From the NCBI GenBank assembly GCA_002378665.1, contig DFSO01000088.1, forward strand, positions 1-7,436: DNA of 7,436 bases. The letters are read 5' to 3'. Position numbers and translations under genes: made by a program. The notes beneath the pieces are model-generated. The model saw only the letters and a list, made by a program, of their open reading frames with translations. It was not told where the DNA came from and made no database searches. The DNA comes from Loktanella sp. UBA3435 (GTDB taxonomy: Bacteria > Pseudomonadota > Alphaproteobacteria > Rhodobacterales > Rhodobacteraceae). Positions 1-6,233 of this stretch are shown piece by piece. Positions within the stretch are counted from its first letter, which is position 1, and each line of letters begins with the position of its first letter.

Positions 1-1
1 C

Positions 2-301
2 AAGATCCGGAGCATGGGTCAGTTTTGGCAGAGAGGCATAGTTCAAATACTATCGAACTCCGCTGTATCCTATCGCGTGGTTCTGTATGGAAACACACCC
101 TTGCAAACATTGTCTATATACTGCTGCGCTGCGCGTGCCGTCGCGGTCTTGCGCGATCTTGAAGAGTTGATGGGTGGTACGTTGCCAGAGAGTGTCGTGA
201 TCGAGACCGAGGCCTTCGGCGAAGCGCTCCCTATGGGCTGTGACGATACGGGATGGAGTCGTCAGACGAACCGCCGTGTCGAATTGTGGGTTGCTCAGTA
301 A
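2..301 (+). CDS. OmpA-like (peptidoglycan-binding) domain protein, C-terminal part
   Basis: The reading frame is open at the left edge, so only the last 99 codons are present and the true start lies outside. The end of the protein carries the signature of an OmpA/MotB-like C-terminal domain: a beta strand (YRVVLYGNT), a helix ending in AARAVAVL, then EAFGEALP and the closing NRRVELWV. In this family the domain binds peptidoglycan in the periplasm. The usual G-H-T-D core is here G-N-T-P, and the spacing from that Thr to the Arg of AARA is shorter than usual, so ligand binding may differ or the protein may belong to a divergent subfamily. Its stop codon directly abuts the stop of convergent radC, leaving no room for a separate terminator. 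The N-terminal domain, signal peptide and full function cannot be judged from this fragment. Confidence 0.62.
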   Translation, partial: KIRSMGQFWQRGIVQILSNSAVSYRVVLYGNTPLQTLSIYCCAARAVAVLRDLEELMGGTLPESVVIETEAFGEALPMGCDDTGWSRQTNRRVELWVAQ

Positions 302-1042
302 TTAAAGCAATCCCCATTCGCGAAAGCTCGTCTCGCGGGATTTGCCAATGATGATGTGATCGTGCAACGTGATTGAAAGGGTTTTTCCCGCCGCTTCGAT
401 CTGCTTTGTCATGGCGATGTCGGCATCTGAAGGTGTCGGATCACCAGAGGGATGGTTGTGCACAAGGATCAGAGAAGCGGCGTTGAGTTCTAACGCGCGC
501 TTCATGACCTCACGCGGATAGACGGGGACATGGTCTAGCGTGCCATGGCCGTGTTCTTCATCGGCGATCAGGGTGTTTTTTGTATCGAGAAACAGAATGC
601 GGAATTGTTCCGTGTCGCGGTGTGCCATTGTTGTGTGGCAGTAGTCGATGACGGCGCTCCAGCTAGAGATAACACAGCGCTGCATCAACTTTGCACGGGC
701 CATGCGGTGTGCGGCGGCTTCGACAAGCTTTAGCTCTGTGATGACAGCCGCACCACAACCGGTGATTTGTGCCAATCTTGCAGGGCTGGCGGCGAGAACC
801 TGATTGAGGTCTCCGAACGCCTTAAGCAGCGCAAAGGCGAGCGGTTTGACGTCCAAACGTGGGATGGCGCGGAACAATAAGAGTTCTAGTAGTTCGTAGT
901 CAGCGACCGAGGTTGCGCCGCATGTGGTGAACCGATCACGCAAGCGTTGGCGGTGCCCATCGACGATGGTCGGCACAGGACGTTCAATGACCTGAAGGTC
1001 ATAATCGTCGAACAAACTGGGAGCTTCTGCAAAGTGATTCAT
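302..1042 (-). CDS. radC: RadC family JAB/MPN-domain protein
   Basis: This is a RadC (UPF0758) family protein of 246 aa from the chosen start. Numbered from that start, the N-terminal part has a helix-hairpin-helix-like region (about 70-115, with ITGCGAAVITELK). The C-terminal JAB/JAMM domain carries the metal-binding signature VHNHPSGDPTPSDAD (His195, His197, Asp201), with glutamates at 162-163 upstream as candidate catalytic acid. The family resembles zinc metalloproteases. A role in DNA repair was once proposed but is not firmly established. The frame also allows an ATG at 1063 (253 aa). The downstream ATG at 1042 is preferred because an AAGTGAG purine stretch lies 4 nt upstream of it, while the upstream ATG has no clear ribosome site. 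The gene lies downstream of dnaJ on the same strand and could be co-transcribed. Its 5' end is embedded in a perfect inverted repeat, described separately. Confidence 0.93.
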   Translation of the reverse strand: MNHFAEAPSLFDDYDLQVIERPVPTIVDGHRQRLRDRFTTCGATSVADYELLELLLFRAIPRLDVKPLAFALLKAFGDLNQVLAASPARLAQITGCGAAVITELKLVEAAAHRMARAKLMQRCVISSWSAVIDYCHTTMAHRDTEQFRILFLDTKNTLIADEEHGHGTLDHVPVYPREVMKRALELNAASLILVHNHPSGDPTPSDADIAMTKQIEAAGKTLSITLHDHIIIGKSRETSFREWGLL

Positions 1043-1060
1043 GAGACTCACTTTGCAGAA
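1025..1060. repeat. Perfect 13-bp inverted repeat around the radC start
   Basis: TTCTGCAAAGTGA at 1025-1037 is mirrored by TCACTTTGCAGAA at 1048-1060, with no mismatch and a 10-bp spacer. Read on the - strand, the preferred radC ATG lies in the loop and the AAGTGA part of its possible ribosome site lies in the stem. In RNA it would form a 13-bp hairpin able to control radC translation. In DNA it could be a dyad operator. No T tract follows on the - strand, so it is not a typical intrinsic terminator for dnaJ. Confidence 0.85.
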
Positions 1061-1097
1061 CATTTCGTGAACTTATAGTTAACTGGAAATGAGGAAA

Positions 1098-2243
1098 TTA
1101 CCCTTTCATCGAATCCCAGAACGTTTTTACAGATTTGAAAAAGTTCGATCCGTTCGGATTGTTCTCTGCCTTGATAGCATCAAACTCTTTAAGGATCTCT
1201 TTTTGCCGCGCGGTGAGGTTCACAGGTGTTTCGACCGCGAGTTCGATGAACATATCGCCCGCGCCGCCGCCGCGTAGGGCGGGCATGCCCTTACCTCGCA
1301 GCCGCATTTGTCGACCAGATTGCGAGCCCTCGGGGATTTTCACCCTAGAGCGTCCACCGTCAATTGTTGGCACTTCAATCTCGCCGCCCAGCGCCGCAGA
1401 TGCGATGCTCACGGGGACTTGGCAGTATAGGTTCATGTTATCGCGCTCGAACAGCTTGTGATCGGCCACTTCGATGAAGATATACAGATCGCCAGTTGGA
1501 CCGCCGCGCATACCCGCCTCGCCTTCACCGGCAAGACGAATGCGTGTGCCAGTTTCGACGCCAGCAGGGATGTTGACGGAGAGCGCTTTTTCTTTCTCGA
1601 CACGCCCTTGGCCGTGGCAGGATTTGCAGGGGTTCTTGATCGTTTGGCCCATGCCGTTACAGGTTGGACATGTGCGTTCAACCGTAAAGAAGCCCTGCTG
1701 TGCGCGCACTTTGCCCATGCCAGAACAGGTCGGGCAAGTGACGGGCTCTGAGCCGCCCTCTGCGCCCGTGCCTTTGCACGAGCCACAAGATACGGCTGCT
1801 GGGACGTTGATGGTCTTTTGCATGCCCTTGAAGGCGTCTTCGAGGTTGATGCGTAGATTATAGCGCAGGTCATTGCCGCGCTGGGCACGGTTGCGCCCGC
1901 CGCCCATGCCGCCACCGCCAAAATTTCCGAACAGATCGTCGAAAACGTCGGAGAAGGCCGAGGAAAAATCACCAGGGTGACCGCCGCGCTGACCACCGCC
2001 ACCACCGCCCATGCCACCCTCAAAAGCCGCATGACCGTAGCGGTCGTATGCTGCTTTCTTCTCAGGATCTTTCAGGATCTCGTGAGCTTCGTTCGCTTCT
2101 TTGAACTGCTCTTCGGCCTTTGGATTGTCTGAGTTGCGGTCAGGGTGAAGTTCTTTCGCCTTTTGGCGATAGCCCTTTTTAATCTCGTCGGCGGAGGCAC
2201 CCTTTTTGATGCCGAGAATCTCGTAGTAGTCGCGTTTTGCCAT
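1098..2243 (-). CDS. dnaJ: Molecular chaperone DnaJ (Hsp40)
   Basis: This is the Hsp40 co-chaperone that delivers unfolded proteins to DnaK and stimulates its ATPase in the cytoplasm. At 381 aa it is full length, with every domain of a class I DnaJ. The J domain spans 1-70 with HPD at 33-35. A Gly/Phe-rich linker covers about 74-118. Four zinc-binding CxxCxGxG repeats start at 153, 170, 192 and 206 (CGSCKGTG, CPTCSGMG, CPTCNGMG, CKSCHGQG). Substrate-binding and dimerisation regions follow to the end. The ATG at 2243 gives the family's usual MAKRDYYE start. A GTG two codons upstream (2249) is also in frame; the strong AAGGGGG ribosome site (2254-2260) lies 10 nt from the ATG but only 4 nt from the GTG. 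dnaJ follows dnaK by about 75 bp, with a terminator-like hairpin between them. Confidence 0.98.
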   Translation of the reverse strand: MAKRDYYEILGIKKGASADEIKKGYRQKAKELHPDRNSDNPKAEEQFKEANEAHEILKDPEKKAAYDRYGHAAFEGGMGGGGGGQRGGHPGDFSSAFSDVFDDLFGNFGGGGMGGGRNRAQRGNDLRYNLRINLEDAFKGMQKTINVPAAVSCGSCKGTGAEGGSEPVTCPTCSGMGKVRAQQGFFTVERTCPTCNGMGQTIKNPCKSCHGQGRVEKEKALSVNIPAGVETGTRIRLAGEGEAGMRGGPTGDLYIFIEVADHKLFERDNMNLYCQVPVSIASAALGGEIEVPTIDGGRSRVKIPEGSQSGRQMRLRGKGMPALRGGGAGDMFIELAVETPVNLTARQKEILKEFDAIKAENNPNGSNFFKSVKTFWDSMKG

Positions 2244-2268
2244 TGTCACTGTTCCCCCTTGGGAATGG

Positions 2269-2299
2269 AAAAAGACCGGCCCGGTTCAGGGGCCGGTCT
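2269..2299 (-). terminator. Intercistronic terminator-like hairpin between dnaK and dnaJ
   Basis: AGACCGGCCC at 2273-2282 pairs perfectly with GGGCCGGTCT at 2290-2299, leaving a 7-nt loop. In the direction of transcription (leftward) the stem is followed at once by TTTTTCC. This is the form of an intrinsic terminator, placed 21 bp after the dnaK stop and just before the dnaJ ribosome site. It probably stops part of the transcripts, so that dnaK is made in excess over dnaJ. It could also protect the 3' end of dnaK mRNA. No clear separate dnaJ promoter was seen in the gap. Confidence 0.75.
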
Positions 2300-2320
2300 C
2301 ATTTACTTTAGGCGGATGCC

Positions 2321-4228
2321 TTAGTTGCCACGCTTACCGTCGTCGCCGAGGTCTTCGAAGTCGGCGTCGAGGATATCATCCTCATCGGCACCTTTTGGCT
2401 CTGCTTCGCCGTTCTCTTCGTCTTGGGCCGACTTATAGATGGCTTCGCCAAGTTTCATGGCAGCTTCTGTGACGTTCTGGATGCCAGACTTGATCTTGCT
2501 TGCGTTATCGCCTTCCAGATCGTCCTTGAGCGCTGCGATAGCGAGCTCGATGGCCTCAATGGTGGTTGGATCAACCTTTTCAGCATGCTCTTCCATCGAC
2601 TTTTCAGTTGAGTGAATCATGCTTTCCGCTTGGTTCTTCGCTTCGATCAACTCGCGGCGCTCTTTATCAGCGTCGGCGTTTTCTTCGGCATCACGTACCA
2701 TTGCTTCGATGTCCTCGTCAGAGAGACCACCCGATGCTTGGATCGTGATTTGCTGTTCTTTGCCAGTGCCCTTGTCCTTGGCGCCAACGGATACGATACC
2801 GTTTGCGTCAATGTCGAAAGTCACTTCGATCTGTGGCATGCCGCGTGGTGCTGGCGGGATACCTTCCATGTTGAACTGGCCGAGGATCTTGTTGTCAGCA
2901 GCCATTTCGCGTTCGCCTTGGAACACACGGATTGTCACAGCGTTTTGGTTGTCTTCGGCTGTCGAGAACACCTGAGATTTCTTGGTCGGGATCGTCGTGT
3001 TACGGTCGATCAAGCGTGTGAATACGCCGCCAAGTGTTTCAATGCCCAAGGACAGTGGTGTTACGTCCAAGAGAACAACGTCTTTGACGTCGCCTTGCAG
3101 AACGCCAGCCTGAATGGCCGCACCCATGGCAACAACTTCATCAGGGTTCACGCCCTGGTGTGGTTCTTTACCAAAGAACTTTGCGACTTCTTCTTTGACG
3201 CGTGGCATTCGTGTCATACCACCAACAAGAACAACCTCGTCGATGTCAGATGTGGACAAGCCCGCATCCTTCAGCGCTGCTGCACAAGGCTTCATGGACG
3301 CTTTGATCAGGTCGGCAACAAGGCTTTCGAGCTTTGCGCGTGTCAGCTTCATCACCATGTGCAACGGCTGGCCGTTGGAGCCCATGGAGATAAACGGCTG
3401 GTTGATCTCTGTGGAAGAGGAAGACGACAATTCGATTTTTGCCTTTTCCGCAGCTTCCTTCAGACGCTGAAGCGCCATCTTGTCTTTGGTCAGGTCAACG
3501 GAGTTCTCTTTTTTGAACTCGTCGGCAAGGTAGTTCACGATGCGCATGTCAAAGTCTTCACCGCCAAGGAACGTGTCGCCGTTGGTGGATTTTACTTCGA
3601 ACAGGCCATCGTCGATTTCGAGGATCGTGACGTCGAATGTACCGCCGCCAAGGTCATAGACCGCGATTGTCTGCGTGTCTTTTTTGTCGAGGCCATAAGC
3701 AAGTGCGGCTGCTGTTGGCTCGTTGATGATCCGCAGCACTTCGAGGCCAGCGATTTTGCCAGCGTCTTTGGTTGCCTGACGCTGCGCGTCGTTGAAGTAT
3801 GCTGGCACAGTGATAACCGCTTGGGTCACTTCTTCGCCAAGATAAGACTCTGCAGTCTCTTTCATCTTGCCGAGGATCACAGCGGAGATTTGCGCAGGAG
3901 AATACTTCTCACCGCGGGATTCCACCCATGCGTCGCCATTGCCACCGTCAACAATGTTGAATGGCATGTTCTTCTTTTCCTTCGCGAGGTCCTTGTCGTC
4001 AAAACGACGACCGATCAGACGCTTTACCGCGAAGATTGTGTTTTCTGGGTTTGTGACGGCCTGACGCTTTGCAGGCTGGCCAACAAGACGTTCGTCTTCG
4101 GTGAACGCAACGATAGATGGTGTTGTGCGTGCACCTTCGCTGTTCTCAATCACGCGTGGCTTAGAGCCGTCCATGATGGAGATACAAGAGTTTGTAGTTC
4201 CGAGGTCGATACCAATAATTTTAGACAT
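2321..4228 (-). CDS. dnaK: Molecular chaperone DnaK (Hsp70)
   Basis: This is the ATP-driven Hsp70 chaperone of the cytoplasm, complete at 635 aa, which is the usual bacterial length. The nucleotide-binding domain (1-380) has the phosphate loops GIDLGTTNS (6-14) and DLGGGTFDVT (192-201), the NEPTAAALAYG motif (169-179) and the adenosine loop VGGMTRMPRV (335-344). The interdomain linker DVVLLDVTP (383-391) leads into the substrate-binding beta domain (about 392-505) and the helical lid. The tail ends with an acidic EDDILDADFEDLGDD stretch, typical of alphaproteobacterial DnaK, followed by a short GKRGN. The start at 4228 is supported by AAGGGA (4237-4242) 8 nt upstream and by the conserved MSKIIGIDLGTT. 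It is the first gene of the dnaK-dnaJ unit and has a heat-shock-type promoter. A 563-codon open frame on the opposite strand is a coding shadow. Confidence 0.99.
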   Translation of the reverse strand: MSKIIGIDLGTTNSCISIMDGSKPRVIENSEGARTTPSIVAFTEDERLVGQPAKRQAVTNPENTIFAVKRLIGRRFDDKDLAKEKKNMPFNIVDGGNGDAWVESRGEKYSPAQISAVILGKMKETAESYLGEEVTQAVITVPAYFNDAQRQATKDAGKIAGLEVLRIINEPTAAALAYGLDKKDTQTIAVYDLGGGTFDVTILEIDDGLFEVKSTNGDTFLGGEDFDMRIVNYLADEFKKENSVDLTKDKMALQRLKEAAEKAKIELSSSSSTEINQPFISMGSNGQPLHMVMKLTRAKLESLVADLIKASMKPCAAALKDAGLSTSDIDEVVLVGGMTRMPRVKEEVAKFFGKEPHQGVNPDEVVAMGAAIQAGVLQGDVKDVVLLDVTPLSLGIETLGGVFTRLIDRNTTIPTKKSQVFSTAEDNQNAVTIRVFQGEREMAADNKILGQFNMEGIPPAPRGMPQIEVTFDIDANGIVSVGAKDKGTGKEQQITIQASGGLSDEDIEAMVRDAEENADADKERRELIEAKNQAESMIHSTEKSMEEHAEKVDPTTIEAIELAIAALKDDLEGDNASKIKSGIQNVTEAAMKLGEAIYKSAQDEENGEAEPKGADEDDILDADFEDLGDDGKRGN

Positions 4229-4261
4229 ATTTCAAATCCCTTTACGCTAGGCGAGTTGAGC

Positions 4262-4289
4262 GGCGCGAACCCGTTTCGGCACCCGCGCC
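4262..4289 (-). other. GC hairpin in the dnaK leader
   Basis: Within the predicted 5' leader of dnaK, GGCGCG at 4262-4267 can pair with CGCGCC at 4284-4289. A small nested CCG/CGG stem lies inside the loop. The structure ends about 19 nt upstream of the AAGGGA ribosome site, which stays unpaired. It could stabilise the leader or act in temperature or growth control, but this is only structural inference. Confidence 0.4.
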
Positions 4290-4341
4290 TGTTGCTAGTT
4301 TAAACAAGTCAGATTTTCGTCTGCTCGTTTGATCAAGGCGT

Positions 4342-4370
4342 ATATAGGGATGCGGTTTGTAGGCTGCAAG
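4342..4370 (-). promoter_or_regulatory. Sigma-32 (RpoH) type promoter of dnaK
   Basis: Read leftward, CTTGCAG (4370-4364) is followed after 14 nt by CCCTATAT (4349-4342). The E. coli sigma-32 consensus is CTTGAAA, 13-15 nt, CCCCATNT, so the match is good in both boxes and in spacing. It also fits the alphaproteobacterial form CTTG, 17-18 nt, CYTATNT. Transcription would begin near 4335, inside the 8-bp palindrome TTGATCAA (4329-4336), and give a leader of about 107 nt. No CIRCE element (HrcA operator) is seen in the region. Confidence 0.72.
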
Positions 4371-4433
4371 CGGGGGATAAGGGCACACAGGCTCAAAAAT
4401 GCAATTTTGACGCAGTAATGGGCCCGAAGCAGC

Positions 4434-4451
4434 AAAAATGGCGCCTGCGCC
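4434..4451 (-). terminator. Possible weak terminator after the ABC permease gene
   Basis: Read leftward, GGCG and CGCC (4451-4448 and 4443-4440) form a 4-bp GC stem with a 4-nt loop, followed by ATTTTTG. It lies 25 bp past the permease stop and upstream of the dnaK promoter, where a terminator would be expected. The stem is short, so termination would be weak. Confidence 0.35.
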
Positions 4452-4475
4452 CACATAATTTTTGTCGCTACAGGG

Positions 4476-5297
4476 TTAACGTGAGGCACCCCAGCTGATC
4501 GAGGCGCTTTTGCGGGTATAGAATTCGCCCATCAATCCCAAAAGCACCAAGGCTATCGCAACGTAGAACGGGTAGGTTGGGGAACTGAAGTGTGGGTTGT
4601 AGTGCAAAAAGATGTACCCGCGCGCCTGATCGATGGTGTGGAAAAGCGGGTTCCAGTCAAACAAGACCAGCATCGAAGACGGCAGCGAGTTTGCGACAAA
4701 CATCTTTCCCGAGGCAATCATGTTGGCGCGGCTATAGATGCTGACCAAAAGTTTGACCGCATCAGGCGCCCAAGGCTTCATCGCCAGAAAAATCATGCCG
4801 ACGCCAACACCAGACAGCCATGCGACCAAAAGCATAGCTAAGGCACCAATGGGTTGATCGATCACGACGGGCGTTACGGCAACATGATAGATAAAGAGCA
4901 CAAAAAAGAGCGATAAAAGCTGCAAGTACAATGACGAAACTGCAGCGGCGGTAATCGAAATCACGGTATTCATCTGTGCGTGCTGCATCATTGCCGAGGC
5001 GGGACCTTCTGAGCCGACGACAGCGGATACCGCTTTGGTGTGGCACATGAACAGGAAAATTCCCGACATAATATAGAGTAAGAAGTCACCACGAATGGCG
5101 GCCCCGCGCATACCAAGAAAGAAGAACATTGCGTAGAATGTCAGCACAAAGACCACGGTTTGCATCATGTTCATGAGCAATCCAACGACTGCATTGCTGT
5201 GCGTTTTACGCACATCACGCACGATCGAATGATAGATAAGCTCCGCCATCCCGAAAAAGGTGCGAGTCGTTGTCTTTTGGATCTGCGGCTGGAACAT
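4476..5297 (-). CDS. ABC-2 type transporter permease, capsule/polysaccharide export type
   Basis: This is an inner-membrane permease of 273 aa from the chosen start, with about six hydrophobic segments (near 36-62, 71-92, 109-138, 150-172, perhaps 178-200, and 243-259). The C-terminal signature FDWNPLFHTIDQARGYIF followed by YNPHFSSPTYP is typical of ABC-2 exporters of the KpsM/RfbA class, which move capsule or O-antigen glycans across the inner membrane with a separate ATPase. No ATPase gene lies within the window. The frame extends upstream to a GTG at 5336, but the ATG at 5297 gives the family-like MFQPQ start and has AGG 8 nt upstream. The gene diverges from the cysQ-kdsB-glycosyltransferase operon, which supports a polysaccharide role. 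The exact substrate cannot be read from the sequence. Confidence 0.85.
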   Translation of the reverse strand: MFQPQIQKTTTRTFFGMAELIYHSIVRDVRKTHSNAVVGLLMNMMQTVVFVLTFYAMFFFLGMRGAAIRGDFLLYIMSGIFLFMCHTKAVSAVVGSEGPASAMMQHAQMNTVISITAAAVSSLYLQLLSLFFVLFIYHVAVTPVVIDQPIGALAMLLVAWLSGVGVGMIFLAMKPWAPDAVKLLVSIYSRANMIASGKMFVANSLPSSMLVLFDWNPLFHTIDQARGYIFLHYNPHFSSPTYPFYVAIALVLLGLMGEFYTRKSASISWGASR

Positions 5298-5353
5298 CTC
5301 ATAACCTGCTTTGTGGGGCGCGCTGCCCAAACTCACGAATTTCTTGCCGTTCG

Positions 5354-5411
5354 TGTTGCCTCATATCATAAGGGGGCAAACCTGTTTTTTCAATCATTAG
5401 AACAGGCAACA
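5354..5411. repeat. Nested inverted repeats in the divergent promoter region
   Basis: TGTTGCCT at 5354-5361 is mirrored by AGGCAACA at 5404-5411 (8 bp, 42-bp spacer). A second pair, CCTGTT at 5381-5386 and AACAGG at 5401-5406, is nested and partly overlaps the right outer arm. The outer arms bracket the permease promoter, one near its predicted start site and one just upstream of its -35 box. This arrangement suits a regulator binding two sites, but the arms are short and chance cannot be excluded. Confidence 0.45.
5365..5393 (-). promoter_or_regulatory. Sigma-70-like promoter of the ABC permease gene
   Basis: Read leftward, TTGAAA (5393-5388) is followed after exactly 17 nt by TATGAT (5370-5365). 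Each box matches the sigma-70 consensus at five of six positions. Transcription would start near 5358 and give a leader of about 60 nt before the permease ATG. The promoter lies inside the nested inverted repeats of this divergent region. Confidence 0.65.
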
Positions 5412-5415
5412 TAAT
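5387..5415 (+). promoter_or_regulatory. Tentative promoter of the cysQ operon
   Basis: TTTTCA (5387-5392), 17 nt, then CATAAT (5410-5415) is the best sigma-70-like pair seen upstream of cysQ. The -10 box is good and the -35 box is poor. It would share its -35 bases with the opposing permease promoter and leave a leader of only about 14 nt. The call is weak. Confidence 0.25.
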
Positions 5416-5435
5416 GAAACGTGAAGGTGTACGGC

Positions 5436-6233
5436 ATGAATTTTGATCAGTTGGCGGATGTGATGCGCCGTTTGGCGTTAGAAGCAGGCGATAAGATCAT
5501 GGAGATCTACGCTGATCCCAATTTTGAGGTCCGCTCGAAATCTGACGAAAGCCCTGTAACTGAGGCCGACGAGGCCGCTGATGCGATCATCAGCGCAGGC
5601 CTGCGGGCGGCATTCCCTGATGTGGCGCTGGTGACCGAAGAGCAGTCTGATAGTCATGGTCAGAATGTTTCGACATTCCTTATCGTTGACCCGCTGGATG
5701 GCACCAAAGAGTTCATCAACCGTCGCGGTGATTTCACGGTCAATATCGCTTATGTCGTTGATGGTGTGCCTGTGCGCGGGATCGTTTACGCGCCCGCGAA
5801 GGATCGTTTGTTCTATACGGATGCCGCCGGTGTCGCGGTCGAGGAAAGCGGCGATTTCGCGAAGGATAAAGTTGGTCCAGTGGCCCCGATCAAGGTGAAG
5901 ACACCTGATAACAGTGCTTTGCTGGTGGTTGCCTCGAAATCGCACCGTGATCAGGCGACTGATGACTATATCAACAAGTATCATGTAGCTGACAGCAAGA
6001 GTGCTGGTTCGTCATTGAAGTTCTGTTTGGTGGCCACTGGCGAGGCGGATATCTATCCGCGCGTTGGCCGTACGATGGAGTGGGACACGGCGGCTGGCCA
6101 TGCTGTTTTGACAGGTGCGGGCGGTTCTGTGGTTCGTTTTGACGATCACAAGACGCTGAAGTACGGCAAAGCAGATTTTGCCAACCCGTTCTTTATCGCC
6201 TATGCTCCGGGCGTTGATCTGAAGAAGCCATAA
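5436..6233 (+). CDS. cysQ: 3'(2'),5'-bisphosphate nucleotidase CysQ (inositol monophosphatase family)
   Basis: The enzyme is a Mg-dependent, lithium-sensitive-type phosphatase that typically converts PAP (3'-phosphoadenosine 5'-phosphate) to AMP, removing the by-product of PAPS-using reactions. The 265 aa carry the family metal motifs in order: Glu68-Glu69 in LVTEEQ, DPLDGT (85-90) and WDTAAGHAVL (216-225). KEFINRRGDFTVNIA after DPLDGT is typical of CysQ rather than of SuhB or HisN. An in-frame GTG lies at 5421, but the ATG at 5436 is preceded by AAGGTG (5424-5429) with a 6-nt gap and gives a normal N-terminus. It is the first gene of an operon; its TAA shares one base with the kdsB ATG. Its place among polysaccharide genes could mean that it serves sulfotransferases, though none is visible here. 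Action on another sugar or nucleotide phosphate cannot be excluded. Confidence 0.9.
   Translation: MNFDQLADVMRRLALEAGDKIMEIYADPNFEVRSKSDESPVTEADEAADAIISAGLRAAFPDVALVTEEQSDSHGQNVSTFLIVDPLDGTKEFINRRGDFTVNIAYVVDGVPVRGIVYAPAKDRLFYTDAAGVAVEESGDFAKDKVGPVAPIKVKTPDNSALLVVASKSHRDQATDDYINKYHVADSKSAGSSLKFCLVATGEADIYPRVGRTMEWDTAAGHAVLTGAGGSVVRFDDHKTLKYGKADFANPFFIAYAPGVDLKKP

Noticed and set aside
1433..2032. A 199-codon frame overlapping dnaJ in another frame of the same strand
   Set aside because: The dnaJ frame has all family motifs. The alternative translation is low-complexity Ala/Arg/Ser-rich, with no recognisable motif.
2612..4303. A 563-codon open frame antisense to dnaK
   Set aside because: Long antisense frames across dnaK are common because of its codon bias, and such frames were wrongly annotated in the past as an NAD-specific glutamate dehydrogenase. 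The sense protein is a perfect DnaK, and the antisense translation is rich in Cys, His and Phe without a recognisable fold.
4392..4410. AT-rich imperfect palindrome (TCAAAA...TTTTGA) between the permease and dnaK
   Set aside because: The 6-bp AT-only stem is too weak for a terminator, and nothing else supports a function.
4242..4454. A 70-codon frame in the dnaK upstream region
   Set aside because: It overlaps the dnaK promoter and leader, has no clear ribosome site and no protein-like features.
4229..4475. Search for a CIRCE (HrcA) element upstream of dnaK
   Set aside because: No TTAGCACTC/GAGTGCTAA inverted repeat is present; only the sigma-32-like promoter and a GC hairpin were seen.
5414..5446. 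A 10-codon upstream frame (MKREGVRHEF) overlapping the cysQ start
   Set aside because: It has an AGG 7 nt upstream, but it would lie partly before the tentative transcript start and shows no regulatory logic such as repeated codons.
5478..5984. A 168-codon frame antisense to cysQ
   Set aside because: It is fully inside a well-supported gene and shows no motif; it is a coding shadow.
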